In this document: positions 1 through 6,334 of the stretch, piece after piece | Numbering within the stretch: the first letter of the stretch is position 1 | Layout: every line of letters starts with the position of its first letter | Assembly (NCBI GenBank): GCA_001603415.1 | Contig: LUYY01000200.1 | Span: 1-6,334 of the forward strand | Length of the DNA stretch: 6,334 nucleotides | Reading direction: 5' to 3' | From: Bacteroidales bacterium Bact_07 | GTDB taxonomy: Bacteria > Bacteroidota > Bacteroidia > Bacteroidales > Tenuifilaceae | Position numbers and translations under genes: made by a program | The notes under the pieces: generated by a model | Seen by the model: only the letters and a program-made list of their open reading frames with translations | What the model was told of the DNA's origin: nothing | The model's database searches: none

Positions 1-185
1 ATATTTATCACGATATCATATATTTTTTAACATTTTTTTACCCATTTACTAGATTTTGTTTCAAACTGTAACTAAAACTACCTGATTTGGAAATTATTTC
101 TAATTCAAAAATGGCACTCAAGCTAATTAATAAATATTTGACTTACATTGCATTTTTCGTAAATTGCTTAAAAATATTCATGGTT
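1..185. other. AT-rich leader upstream of the antiporter gene
   Basis: No gene is supported here. The stretch is very AT-rich, with runs of T around positions 25-39. The reading frame of the downstream antiporter stays open back to a TTG at 87 and an ATG at 111, but that extension is unlikely to be translated (see the antiporter entry). I found no convincing -33/-7 pair: TATATTTT (around 20-27) and AATATTTG (around 132-139) are only partial matches to TAnnTTTG. The antiporter promoter presumably lies in this stretch but cannot be pinned down by eye. Confidence 0.5.
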
Positions 186-3110
186 ATGAAAAGGGTGGTA
201 ATCCTTCTGACAGTATTAGCCATAAGCCTGAATTTGGGTTTTGCTATACAAAAAGAGCATTTTAAAAACGATAGCTTATCACAAAATCAAAAAACCGAGG
301 TAATCTCTGAATCTAATTTGGTTCATGCAGCTGAAAGTCAAAGTGAGGTAACCGAGAATAATCATGAAGGGCATGGGTTAAACCTTGCTCCGTTCCTCTT
401 CATTGTCCTTTCGTTGTTTATTGGAACTGCCACCCGCCACCTGTTTAGCAAAGGGCCACTGCCCTACACCATTATGCTTTTAATCATAGGACTTATTCTT
501 GGAATATTAACAAGGTTTGATATTATGCAAACCATAGGTTTGGATATGGTTGGGCAAGCCGTACACTGGGCGGGGAATATCGACCCGCATTTAATTCTAT
601 ACCTTTTCTTACCCACACTGATTTTTGAAGCTGCCTATGCATTGCATATCCATACCTTCAAAAAATCGCTGGTTAATGCGGTTATACTTGCTGTGCCCGG
701 AATAATGGTTGCAATCGTTATCACAGCTTTTGCCTTGCTGCTCATCAAATCATTGGGTATTGGTTTAAATGAATGGACAATCCTACTTGCATTCCTGTTT
801 GGGGCAATAATTAGCGCAACCGACCCCGTGGCAGTGGTAGCTATACTGAAAGAGGTTGGGGCAAGCAAACGGCTATCAACCATAACCGAAAGCGAGTCGA
901 TGCTTAACGATGGCACAGCTATCGTTTTCTTTATGACGATATTTGGTTTAATTACCGGTGAAGCCGGGGGGAATGCTTTTGTGGAATTTTTAAAGGTTTC
1001 GTTAGGCGGTGTACTGGTAGGTGCCCTAGTCGGTTGGGGTATCATAGCGTGGCTGAAAAGGGTATTCAACGATGCCCTTATTGAAATAACGGTTGTAATT
1101 GGAGCCGCATACCTTTCATTCTTCATTGCCGAATCGGTTCTGCATGTTTCAGGAGTTATTGCCGTGGTTACACTGGGCATATCGATGGCTGGCCCAGGAA
1201 AAACGAGAGTTAGTCCCAGTGTTACTCACTTTCTGCACGAGTTCTGGGAACTGGCAGCATTTATTGCCAATACACTTATCTTTATAATAGTTGGTGTGGT
1301 TATTGCCCAGCAGGTCAACTATACCTTCAGCGATGTTAAGGTTCTCCTTTTGGTTTACCTCGCCATACATGTTGCACGCCTTGGAACCATTTATGTTTTC
1401 TATCCGCTGATGCGCCGGATAGGTTACGGCATCGCTTGGAAAGACTCAATTGTTCTGTGGTGGGGTGGCTTGCGTGGCGCAGTGGCCTTAGCCTTGTCAC
1501 TAATAGTTGCCATTGATACCAGAATTCCGATTGAACCCCGAAGCCAATTACTTTCACTTACGGCGGGAATTGTAATTTTGACCTCTCTCATAAATGCTAC
1601 CACCGTAAGATGGCTTATTGATAAACTTGGCCTTTCTAAAATAGGTGATATCAAGGCAGGCTTAATGATGCAATCGCTACAGCAAATAAGACTTAGCGGC
1701 GAAAAAGAAATTGAAAAACTTAAGGAAAATCGATACATGTCGGGGGCCGACTGGGAAAAGGTTTCAGGTTTCCTGGTTGATGCCAGCGTGATAGAAGAAA
1801 AACCACAACAGTTTAATCTGGAAGATGCCATTGCCGAAACCCGTAAACGTCTGCTCCAAAAAGAGAAGGAAAGTTACTGGCGGCAATTTAGCATGGGTAT
1901 GCTCAGTTCCGAAGGCGTAAACCTTCTCTCCGACCAAATAGATGTTTTGCTCGACTACGGCGGTAAAATTCCTCTATCGGAACGACAGGATATTGAAAAC
2001 ATTTGGACTACTCCAAAAACAATAGCCAAGCTACAAAATCTTCCATTAATTGGAACAATTTGGAAGCGCAGGTTCCAAAACCGATTAACACTAAGTTACG
2101 ACTGTGCCAGAGCATTTGTTGCAGCTCAGGAGGAGAATCTAAAAACGCTCTCAAGCCTGATTATTGGCTTTTCAATCAATTCAACAGAATCGTCAAAAGA
2201 AACCGAACTACTTAGCGTGCTCGAGGATGAACTAAATGTAAACCGAATTACAGGCCAAACATTCCTGCGAAATCTCCGCGAAAAATACCCCGACGTATGC
2301 CGAAATATCGAAACATTACTGGCATCCCGCTTGCTTTTAAACCAACAGGAAGATATGCTGGAGCGCCTTAAAAAACAGGGACGCCTGGAACCGGACGAAG
2401 TTGAACGCATCCAGGCTTCCATCCATGCTTCGATGAAAATTCTAATTGATACCTCGGTTAAGGAAAATACGCAACTCAAAGTTGCTGAGGCACTAAAAAA
2501 CACCCCAGGATTGAATAATCTTTCCGAAGAGGCACTCCAGTTTCTGGTCAATAAAAGCCAACTTAAAATTTATCCCGAGGGAAGCACAATAGCCAAGCAA
2601 AACTCTGACCCTGACGGTATCTTTATTATTATCAACGGAACGGCAAACTACTATAAAACGGGAAAAATAATTGGGGTTAAAGAAATCTACGATGTTTTTG
2701 GGGCAATCGAATGGCTTACGTCATGGAAACTTCGCTATACCTTTATTGCTGAGACTCCGGTAACTCTCATCAAAATTAACACTTCAACCATTAACCAACT
2801 TGCTAAACGATTTGCTGAAGCCAACCAGATGCTGAAATTCTTTGCTGCTGCCGATATCGCAATGGAATTACTTAAACAACACGAAAAATTTTCCGAACTA
2901 ACCACCCGCAAGCTTAGAACTATTATTCGGAACTCTGAACTATTTGAATTGAAAGAGGAAGAAAAGCAACGCTTTTCGGGATCGGCATGTATCCTGGTTA
3001 AAGGCCAAGCTATAACCGACGAACAGGAACAATTAATAACTGCCCCTGCAATACTAAACGACTATAACATTAGAAGTAAAGGTAAAGCACTTGTTCTGGT
3101 AATACCCTAA
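186..3110 (+). CDS. SOS1-like Na+/H+ antiporter (CPA1 family) with C-terminal cyclic-nucleotide-binding-like domain
   Basis: Inner-membrane cation/proton antiporter of 974 aa, expected to exchange Na+ (possibly K+ or Li+) for H+ in pH and salt homeostasis. Residues 1-20 look like a signal peptide ending LGFA, followed by about 45 polar residues. Residues ~68-480 form the Na_H_Exchanger domain: TDPVAV (212-217), ESMLNDG (237-243, with the N241-D242 pair typical of electroneutral CPA1 exchangers) and WGGLRGAVALAL (426-437, with R430). Residues ~480-775 are helical and charged. Residues ~779-877 match a cyclic-nucleotide-binding fold, but its pocket reads FGA (838-840) instead of FGE, although R850 may align with the phosphate-binding Arg. 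Residues ~900-974 resemble a shortened second copy (ILVKG, 936-940). The order transporter, helical linker, CNBD is that of plant SOS1; no voltage sensor lies between. The start at ATG 186 is chosen for its clean signal peptide. ATG 180, ATG 111 and TTG 87 are in-frame alternatives, and the longer two would add another hydrophobic stretch. Substrate and regulation are inferred. Confidence 0.93.
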   Translation: MKRVVILLTVLAISLNLGFAIQKEHFKNDSLSQNQKTEVISESNLVHAAESQSEVTENNHEGHGLNLAPFLFIVLSLFIGTATRHLFSKGPLPYTIMLLIIGLILGILTRFDIMQTIGLDMVGQAVHWAGNIDPHLILYLFLPTLIFEAAYALHIHTFKKSLVNAVILAVPGIMVAIVITAFALLLIKSLGIGLNEWTILLAFLFGAIISATDPVAVVAILKEVGASKRLSTITESESMLNDGTAIVFFMTIFGLITGEAGGNAFVEFLKVSLGGVLVGALVGWGIIAWLKRVFNDALIEITVVIGAAYLSFFIAESVLHVSGVIAVVTLGISMAGPGKTRVSPSVTHFLHEFWELAAFIANTLIFIIVGVVIAQQVNYTFSDVKVLLLVYLAIHVARLGTIYVFYPLMRRIGYGIAWKDSIVLWWGGLRGAVALALSLIVAIDTRIPIEPRSQLLSLTAGIVILTSLINATTVRWLIDKLGLSKIGDIKAGLMMQSLQQIRLSGEKEIEKLKENRYMSGADWEKVSGFLVDASVIEEKPQQFNLEDAIAETRKRLLQKEKESYWRQFSMGMLSSEGVNLLSDQIDVLLDYGGKIPLSERQDIENIWTTPKTIAKLQNLPLIGTIWKRRFQNRLTLSYDCARAFVAAQEENLKTLSSLIIGFSINSTESSKETELLSVLEDELNVNRITGQTFLRNLREKYPDVCRNIETLLASRLLLNQQEDMLERLKKQGRLEPDEVERIQASIHASMKILIDTSVKENTQLKVAEALKNTPGLNNLSEEALQFLVNKSQLKIYPEGSTIAKQNSDPDGIFIIINGTANYYKTGKIIGVKEIYDVFGAIEWLTSWKLRYTFIAETPVTLIKINTSTINQLAKRFAEANQMLKFFAAADIAMELLKQHEKFSELTTRKLRTIIRNSELFELKEEEKQRFSGSACILVKGQAITDEQEQLITAPAILNDYNIRSKGKALVLVIP

Positions 3111-3571
3111 GGCTTTTTTGCCTCAACCATGGGCTGAAAACGCCTATAGGTGGGCAATGCGGCAGGCCCATACCAAAAGAAATATTCTGCATCGAACAAT
3201 CCAAATTTAACAGCGGGGTTTTCGTTCATCATCTTTTGGGCCTCATCGGTTTTACTGGTGTTTAAAATGTAAAAACTCCTAAAGTTTTTATCGTTCTTTC
3301 CCAAAGGTCCGGTCACTATAAGTGTTCCATTGTTAGTCATTTCGGTAATTGCATCGATATGGCCTTTATAAAGCCACGTTAGCGAGTCGCGACTTTTAAT
3401 TTGCTTTGTGCCTGTCTTTAGCATTACCATTACGTACCACTTCATGCCATACTCATCGGCCCCAAGTGAATCGGCTAAAGCCTTGTTGTAATTATTTACA
3501 GGGGTTTGGCCCTGAGCTTGCGTGGTCAATGTAAAAAAAATTAGTAGCGCTGAAAAGCAAAACAATCTCAT
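3107..3571 (-). CDS. Exported YciI-like (YCII-related) domain protein
   Basis: Protein of 154 aa with a signal peptide (MRLFCFSALLIFFTLTTQA, cleavage probably before QGQ), so it should act outside the inner membrane. The remainder resembles the YCII-related fold, a small ferredoxin-like alpha/beta domain: first strand MKWYVMVMLKTG (43-54), the conserved His in KGHIDAITEM (H71), TGPLG (87-91), FRSFYIL, then the helix and NPAVKFGLFD (118-127), which parallels the family's DPF-x-x-aGL segment. Most YciI relatives are cytoplasmic and of uncertain activity; the conserved His suggests a possible catalytic role, but no reaction can be named. The frame is open to a TTG at 3580, but ATG 3571 gives the better signal peptide. 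The C-terminus interlocks with the stop of the convergent antiporter gene, leaving no spacer. Confidence 0.85.
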   Translation of the reverse strand: MRLFCFSALLIFFTLTTQAQGQTPVNNYNKALADSLGADEYGMKWYVMVMLKTGTKQIKSRDSLTWLYKGHIDAITEMTNNGTLIVTGPLGKNDKNFRSFYILNTSKTDEAQKMMNENPAVKFGLFDAEYFFWYGPAALPTYRRFQPMVEAKKP

Positions 3572-3609
3572 TTTCTGCAACTTTATTCTTAGCTTTATAA
3601 AAAATCAAG

Positions 3610-3640
3610 CCAAGTTAATTAAAATATGTTAATTATGCAA
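3610..3640 (-). promoter_or_regulatory. Candidate Bacteroidota-type promoter of the YciI-like gene
   Basis: Read on the minus strand, TTG (3640-3638) is followed after 20 bases by TAACTTGG (3617-3610), which matches five of the six fixed bases of the Bacteroidota -7 element TAnnTTTG. The spacing fits the -33/-7 arrangement known for the primary sigma factor of this phylum. Transcription would start near 3603, giving a leader of about 30 bases before ATG 3571. The region is AT-rich, so a chance match is possible. Confidence 0.35.
3614..3635. repeat. Two direct copies of GTTAATTA in the divergent spacer
   Basis: GTTAATTA occurs at 3614-3621 and again at 3628-3635, 14 bases apart start to start. 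Each copy holds the near-palindrome TTAATTA. The pair falls mostly between the proposed -33 and -7 elements of the YciI-like gene, where a regulator could block transcription, and lies about 90 bases before the DUF819 start. In such AT-rich sequence the repeat may be fortuitous. Confidence 0.35.
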
Positions 3641-3721
3641 CCCTAAAACATCTAAATATTTATCAACAACTACATCTCAAAAAAATTGCTATAATTACAA
3701 CCAGTTTAAAACCCTAATACA

Positions 3722-4864
3722 ATGGCTCAGATTTTACTCGTACTATTCTACTTACTAACTCCCTTTGTTATTCTTCACCTATGCCATAAGTTCCCCTTTG
3801 TCAATAAGCTTGGGGCTGTTTTTATTGCATACCTGGTGGGGTTAATAGTTGGGAATGTTGGCATTTTGCCAGAGTGGGCAGCAGGAATTCAGGATTTACT
3901 TACTACCATTACTATTCCGCTTGCAATCCCATTACTACTCTTTTCATCCAATCTAAAGCAATGGAAAAGCATGGCTGGGAAAGCCATAGTTTCCCTGGTT
4001 ATTGGAATTGTATCAGTGGTATTAGTGATAATTGCCGGATACTTTATTTTCAGGGGCAAAGGAATGCCCGATATTTGGAAGGTTAGCGGTATGTTGATTG
4101 GCGTTTACACCGGTGGAACACCCAACCTTGCTTCCCTTAAAATGATGCTTAATGTAGATCCTGATGTTTATATACTTACTCATACCTACGATATGATAAT
4201 ATCTACTGTTTTCCTTGCATTTTTAATGACCGTTGGCAAAAGGTTCTTTTCCCTTTTCCTACCTGCATTTAACGATGAGACCACGACCGAGGTTGAGTAC
4301 ACTAATGGCAGCGACCCATTCTGGGGAATTTTCAAACGTGAAATCTTTTACCCCCTTCTTAAAGCATACGGTTTAACCATTCTAATATTTGCCATTGCCG
4401 GTGGTTTGTCGATGCTCGTTCCTAAAAATAGCCAGGTAGTGGTTGTAATCCTTACTATTACCACGCTTAGCATTATTGCATCAACCTTTAAGAAGATAAA
4501 TACCATTGAAAAAACTTTTGAATCGGGGATGTACCTGATACTCATATTTAGTGTGGTGGTGGCCTCAATGGCCGATATAAGCCGATTTGCGGGTTTAACG
4601 CCAGGGCTGTTTGGGTATATCACCCTAGCGGTTTTTGGATCGCTATTCCTTCAGGTGATTTTGGGTAAAATATTTAAAGTTGATACCGATACAACCATTA
4701 TCACCTCAACTGCACTAATCTGCTCACCTCCATTTGTTCCCGTGGTTGCTGCTGCAATAAATAACCGTAAGGTTATACTCACGGGTATTACTATTGGGAT
4801 AATTGGTTACGCTGTAGGAAATTACCTGGGATTTGTCATCGCCGAAATATTGAAAACCTTGTAA
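3722..4864 (+). CDS. DUF819 (YjcL-like) multi-pass membrane protein, putative transporter
   Basis: Inner-membrane protein of 380 aa, full length for the DUF819/YjcL family. Hydrophobic stretches predict about 11-12 membrane segments (roughly 2-21, 31-50, 59-78, 88-110, 121-139, 157-172, 213-234, 238-256, 269-286, 296-318, 324-346, 350-376), with one longer polar loop at 173-212. Family signatures are visible: IPLAIPLLLFSSNLKQW (65-81), GVYTGGTPNLASLKMML (127-143), THTYDMI (153-159) and SPPFVPVVAAAI (335-346). The two Gly/Pro-rich segments lie in opposite halves, as expected if the protein has the two-repeat fold of secondary transporters with broken helices. The family has no firmly assigned substrate, so none is given. 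ATG 3722 directly opens the first membrane helix; no Shine-Dalgarno is seen. The gene is flanked by a divergent and a convergent neighbour, so it is probably monocistronic, ending at the hairpin just after its stop. Confidence 0.92.
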   Translation: MAQILLVLFYLLTPFVILHLCHKFPFVNKLGAVFIAYLVGLIVGNVGILPEWAAGIQDLLTTITIPLAIPLLLFSSNLKQWKSMAGKAIVSLVIGIVSVVLVIIAGYFIFRGKGMPDIWKVSGMLIGVYTGGTPNLASLKMMLNVDPDVYILTHTYDMIISTVFLAFLMTVGKRFFSLFLPAFNDETTTEVEYTNGSDPFWGIFKREIFYPLLKAYGLTILIFAIAGGLSMLVPKNSQVVVVILTITTLSIIASTFKKINTIEKTFESGMYLILIFSVVVASMADISRFAGLTPGLFGYITLAVFGSLFLQVILGKIFKVDTDTTIITSTALICSPPFVPVVAAAINNRKVILTGITIGIIGYAVGNYLGFVIAEILKTL

Positions 4865-4869
4865 GAAAA

Positions 4870-4893
4870 AAAGCCGGTTTTAAAACCGGCTTT
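4870..4893. terminator. Bidirectional rho-independent terminator
   Basis: A perfect 24-base palindrome with arms starting AAAGCCGG and ending CCGGCTTT lies 5 bases after the DUF819 stop and 20 bases after the end of the convergent barrel gene. On the plus strand it is followed by AC and a run of six T (4896-4901). On the minus strand the arm runs directly into a long T tract (complement of the A run 4866-4872), so termination should be strong both ways. The central TTTTAAAA will form the loop or upper stem. Confidence 0.9.
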
Positions 4894-4913
4894 ACTTTTT
4901 TAAAGAAAAATTA

Positions 4914-6263
4914 TTAGAATAAAAAGTTTAGCCCAATATAGGTACCTGACAAACCATCATCTTTTGTCATAGCTCTACCGTGATCAACTGCAATTACAAA
5001 GTTCTGGTTCATCACTATGCGTAGGCCAAGCCCCCAGCTGGTGTGCAACTTTTCCTTCTCATTGCTAAAGTAATCGGTAGGATTATAACCGATTTCGTTA
5101 ATAGTTGGAACACTTACATCAACCTTTTTAACTACCTGTCCACCATCGACAAAAGCGTTAAGCGAAAGGTAAAAATTTTGGTTGATGAAATGGAAGCGAG
5201 CAAATTTCCAACGCATTTCAAAGTTGCCATAGGCAATTCCATCGCCAACCACACGGTTACGAATAATACCGCGAAGGCTCTTTGCTCCACCAAGTCCCTC
5301 GTTGGTTGCACCCCTCAGGAAAATTGTAGTCATGTTAGGTTGCAGGTAGAACGGGCATGTGCCAAACAGTGTACCCTGATAACCCAACCTGTACACAAAC
5401 GATAACCTTTCGGGTACTAATGTAAAATATTGGCGGTGAATAATGCTCAACTTTGCATGCTGATACTTACTCCCTATACCCAAAAACGATGGGGCATAGG
5501 TAATAACCGCTTCGGTCCACATACCTTTCATGGGGTTTGGCTCATTATCACGGGTATCGAAAACAGCACCCACCTTCAGGTAGGTAACAAAACCACCATT
5601 TTTCTCATCGTCGCCAATTAATCCCCAGTTGATGTAACGCTGGTAGAGCCCACCGCCAACATATGGCAGTTTATCGGCTTCGTCTTTTCCTTTATTCAAC
5701 TTATTTACATCAACTGTATCAATCTTAAAATCATACAAACCTATTCCGGCAACCCAACCAAACTTTTCGTTTCTTAGTTTACCTTGCAGGTCGGTGGTAA
5801 ACCTCAACAATTTTCTATCGTACTTGTAGAATGCTCGGCTGCGGTAATCGGCGCTCTGATCATCGGCCCAATCTATATTAAAAACCGACTCGTAACCGTT
5901 AAACCCGTAAAAATCATACATCTTATCAGTTAAATACGAAAGATCGGCGGTTACCCTAAGCCCTGGAATAACGTACTTTGAATCGTAAAACAATCGGTTT
6001 ATACCACTACCCTTAGTGAAGCGTGAAACCTCTGCATAAACATTATGCTTATACTTGGGATAAATTGTTCCATCGCCATAATGGAAAAGGTTTACCAATG
6101 CACCATACTCAAAGCCCAAGTCGGTATCGTAGGCTACAACGGGTAAACCACCAACATTCCAACCTGACTTAATTTTCTCGTTTTTTTTATCATCGGCCGT
6201 TTGCTGGGCATAAACACCAGCAATGATAAGCATCATAGCTGTGAGCAGAATATATTTCCTCAT
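4914..6263 (-). CDS. POTRA-less Omp85/BamA-like outer-membrane beta-barrel protein
   Basis: Protein of 449 aa. A signal peptide (MRKYILLTAMMLIIAGVYA, cleaved before QQ) is followed by a short charged linker (20-33) and then beta-barrel sequence to the end. Omp85-type (bacterial surface antigen) barrel motifs are visible: FDTRDNEPNPMKG (235-247), the loop-6 motif SLRG (329-332), GNFEMRWKF (346-354), FVDGGQV (371-377) and GLGLRI (411-416). The chain ends NFLF, with the C-terminal Phe expected of a signal recognised by the BAM machinery. There is no room for POTRA domains, whereas BamA and TamA carry several, so it is not the main assembly factor. Short Omp85 members of this type are known in Bacteroidota, with unclear roles in protein or lipid passage. 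No passenger domain or partner gene is adjacent. ATG 6263 is chosen because it starts the signal peptide. Insertion into the outer membrane is confident; function is not. Confidence 0.9.
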   Translation of the reverse strand: MRKYILLTAMMLIIAGVYAQQTADDKKNEKIKSGWNVGGLPVVAYDTDLGFEYGALVNLFHYGDGTIYPKYKHNVYAEVSRFTKGSGINRLFYDSKYVIPGLRVTADLSYLTDKMYDFYGFNGYESVFNIDWADDQSADYRSRAFYKYDRKLLRFTTDLQGKLRNEKFGWVAGIGLYDFKIDTVDVNKLNKGKDEADKLPYVGGGLYQRYINWGLIGDDEKNGGFVTYLKVGAVFDTRDNEPNPMKGMWTEAVITYAPSFLGIGSKYQHAKLSIIHRQYFTLVPERLSFVYRLGYQGTLFGTCPFYLQPNMTTIFLRGATNEGLGGAKSLRGIIRNRVVGDGIAYGNFEMRWKFARFHFINQNFYLSLNAFVDGGQVVKKVDVSVPTINEIGYNPTDYFSNEKEKLHTSWGLGLRIVMNQNFVIAVDHGRAMTKDDGLSGTYIGLNFLF

Positions 6264-6285
6264 AGGTTAGGTTTTAAGGTTTGCT

Positions 6286-6293
6286 CAAATCTA
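6286..6293 (-). promoter_or_regulatory. -7 promoter element of the outer-membrane barrel gene
   Basis: On the minus strand this is TAGATTTG, an exact match to the Bacteroidota -7 consensus TAnnTTTG. It would start transcription near 6279, leaving a leader of about 16 bases before ATG 6263. No TTTG or TTG is found at the expected -33 distance; that position falls inside the tandem repeat at 6307-6326, so the promoter may be weak or need an activator. Confidence 0.5.
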
Positions 6294-6306
6294 TGGAATT
6301 TTTTTG

Positions 6307-6326
6307 TAAGTTGGAATAAGTTGGAA
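6307..6326. repeat. Perfect tandem repeat of TAAGTTGGAA (two copies)
   Basis: TAAGTTGGAA occurs twice back to back (6307-6316 and 6317-6326). It ends 13 bases upstream of the -7 element of the barrel gene and overlaps where the -33 element should be. The 10-base period equals about one helical turn, so both copies face the same side of the DNA, as is common for direct-repeat binding sites. A regulatory role is inferred from position only. Confidence 0.5.
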
Positions 6327-6334
6327 ATTGACTA

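Noticed and set aside
635..1180. 181-codon open frame on the minus strand inside the antiporter gene
   Set aside because: It lies opposite the conserved transporter core, its product is low-complexity (rich in Thr, Ala, Ile, Ser) and matches no family I know; it is a shadow of the real gene.
2126..2551. 141-codon minus-strand open frame opposite the antiporter tail
   Set aside because: Ser/Arg/Phe-rich product typical of a reverse-complement shadow, with no recognisable domain.
186..3110. A voltage-sensor domain like that of sperm NHE (SLC9C) in the antiporter
   Set aside because: The segment between the transporter core and the CNBD-like domain is polar and helical, with no set of four membrane segments and no regularly spaced Arg helix.
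3110..3123. AGGC-TTTTTT-GCCT as a terminator between the convergent antiporter and YciI-like genes
   Set aside because: The stem is only four base pairs, the T run is in the loop, and no T tract follows; it also encodes the end of the YciI-like protein.
3690..3697. TATAAT-like hexamer as the promoter of the DUF819 gene
   Set aside because: No suitable upstream element lies at the right distance, and Bacteroidota promoters do not follow the TATAAT consensus; AT-rich chance match.
5043..5405. 120-codon plus-strand open frame opposite the barrel gene
   Set aside because: The minus-strand barrel frame carries clear family motifs through this stretch; the plus-strand product shows none.

Overview
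The window looks like ordinary chromosomal DNA from a member of the Bacteroidota, probably near the Bacteroidales/Marinilabiliales. This is an inference from several signs. Gene starts lack Shine-Dalgarno sequences and sit behind AT-rich leaders. One start is preceded by an exact match to the Bacteroidota -7 promoter element TAnnTTTG. The protein set (exported YciI-like protein, DUF819 permease, short Omp85 barrel without POTRA domains) is also typical. There are no RNA genes, insertion sequences, CRISPR arrays or phage genes, and base composition looks even throughout.

Layout: an AT-rich leader (1-185) precedes a large plus-strand gene (186-3110) for a CPA1-type Na+/H+ antiporter with a long cytoplasmic tail. 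Its stop codon interlocks with the stop of a minus-strand gene (3107-3571) for a small exported YciI-like protein. A divergent, AT-rich spacer (3572-3721) separates that gene from a plus-strand DUF819 (YjcL-like) membrane protein (3722-4864). A strong bidirectional hairpin terminator (4870-4893) closes this gene and also the convergent minus-strand gene (4914-6263), which encodes a POTRA-less Omp85-family outer-membrane barrel with its promoter near the right edge.

The four genes alternate in strand, so each is probably its own transcription unit; nothing shows a shared pathway. The loosest common theme is the cell envelope, since all four products are predicted to be in a membrane or exported. 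The most notable item is the antiporter. Its transport core, helical linker and cyclic-nucleotide-binding-like domain follow the order seen in plant SOS1, without the voltage sensor of animal sperm NHE (SLC9C). Its nucleotide pocket is degenerate, and a possible second remnant of the same fold ends the protein. I did not find a clearly new multi-gene system.
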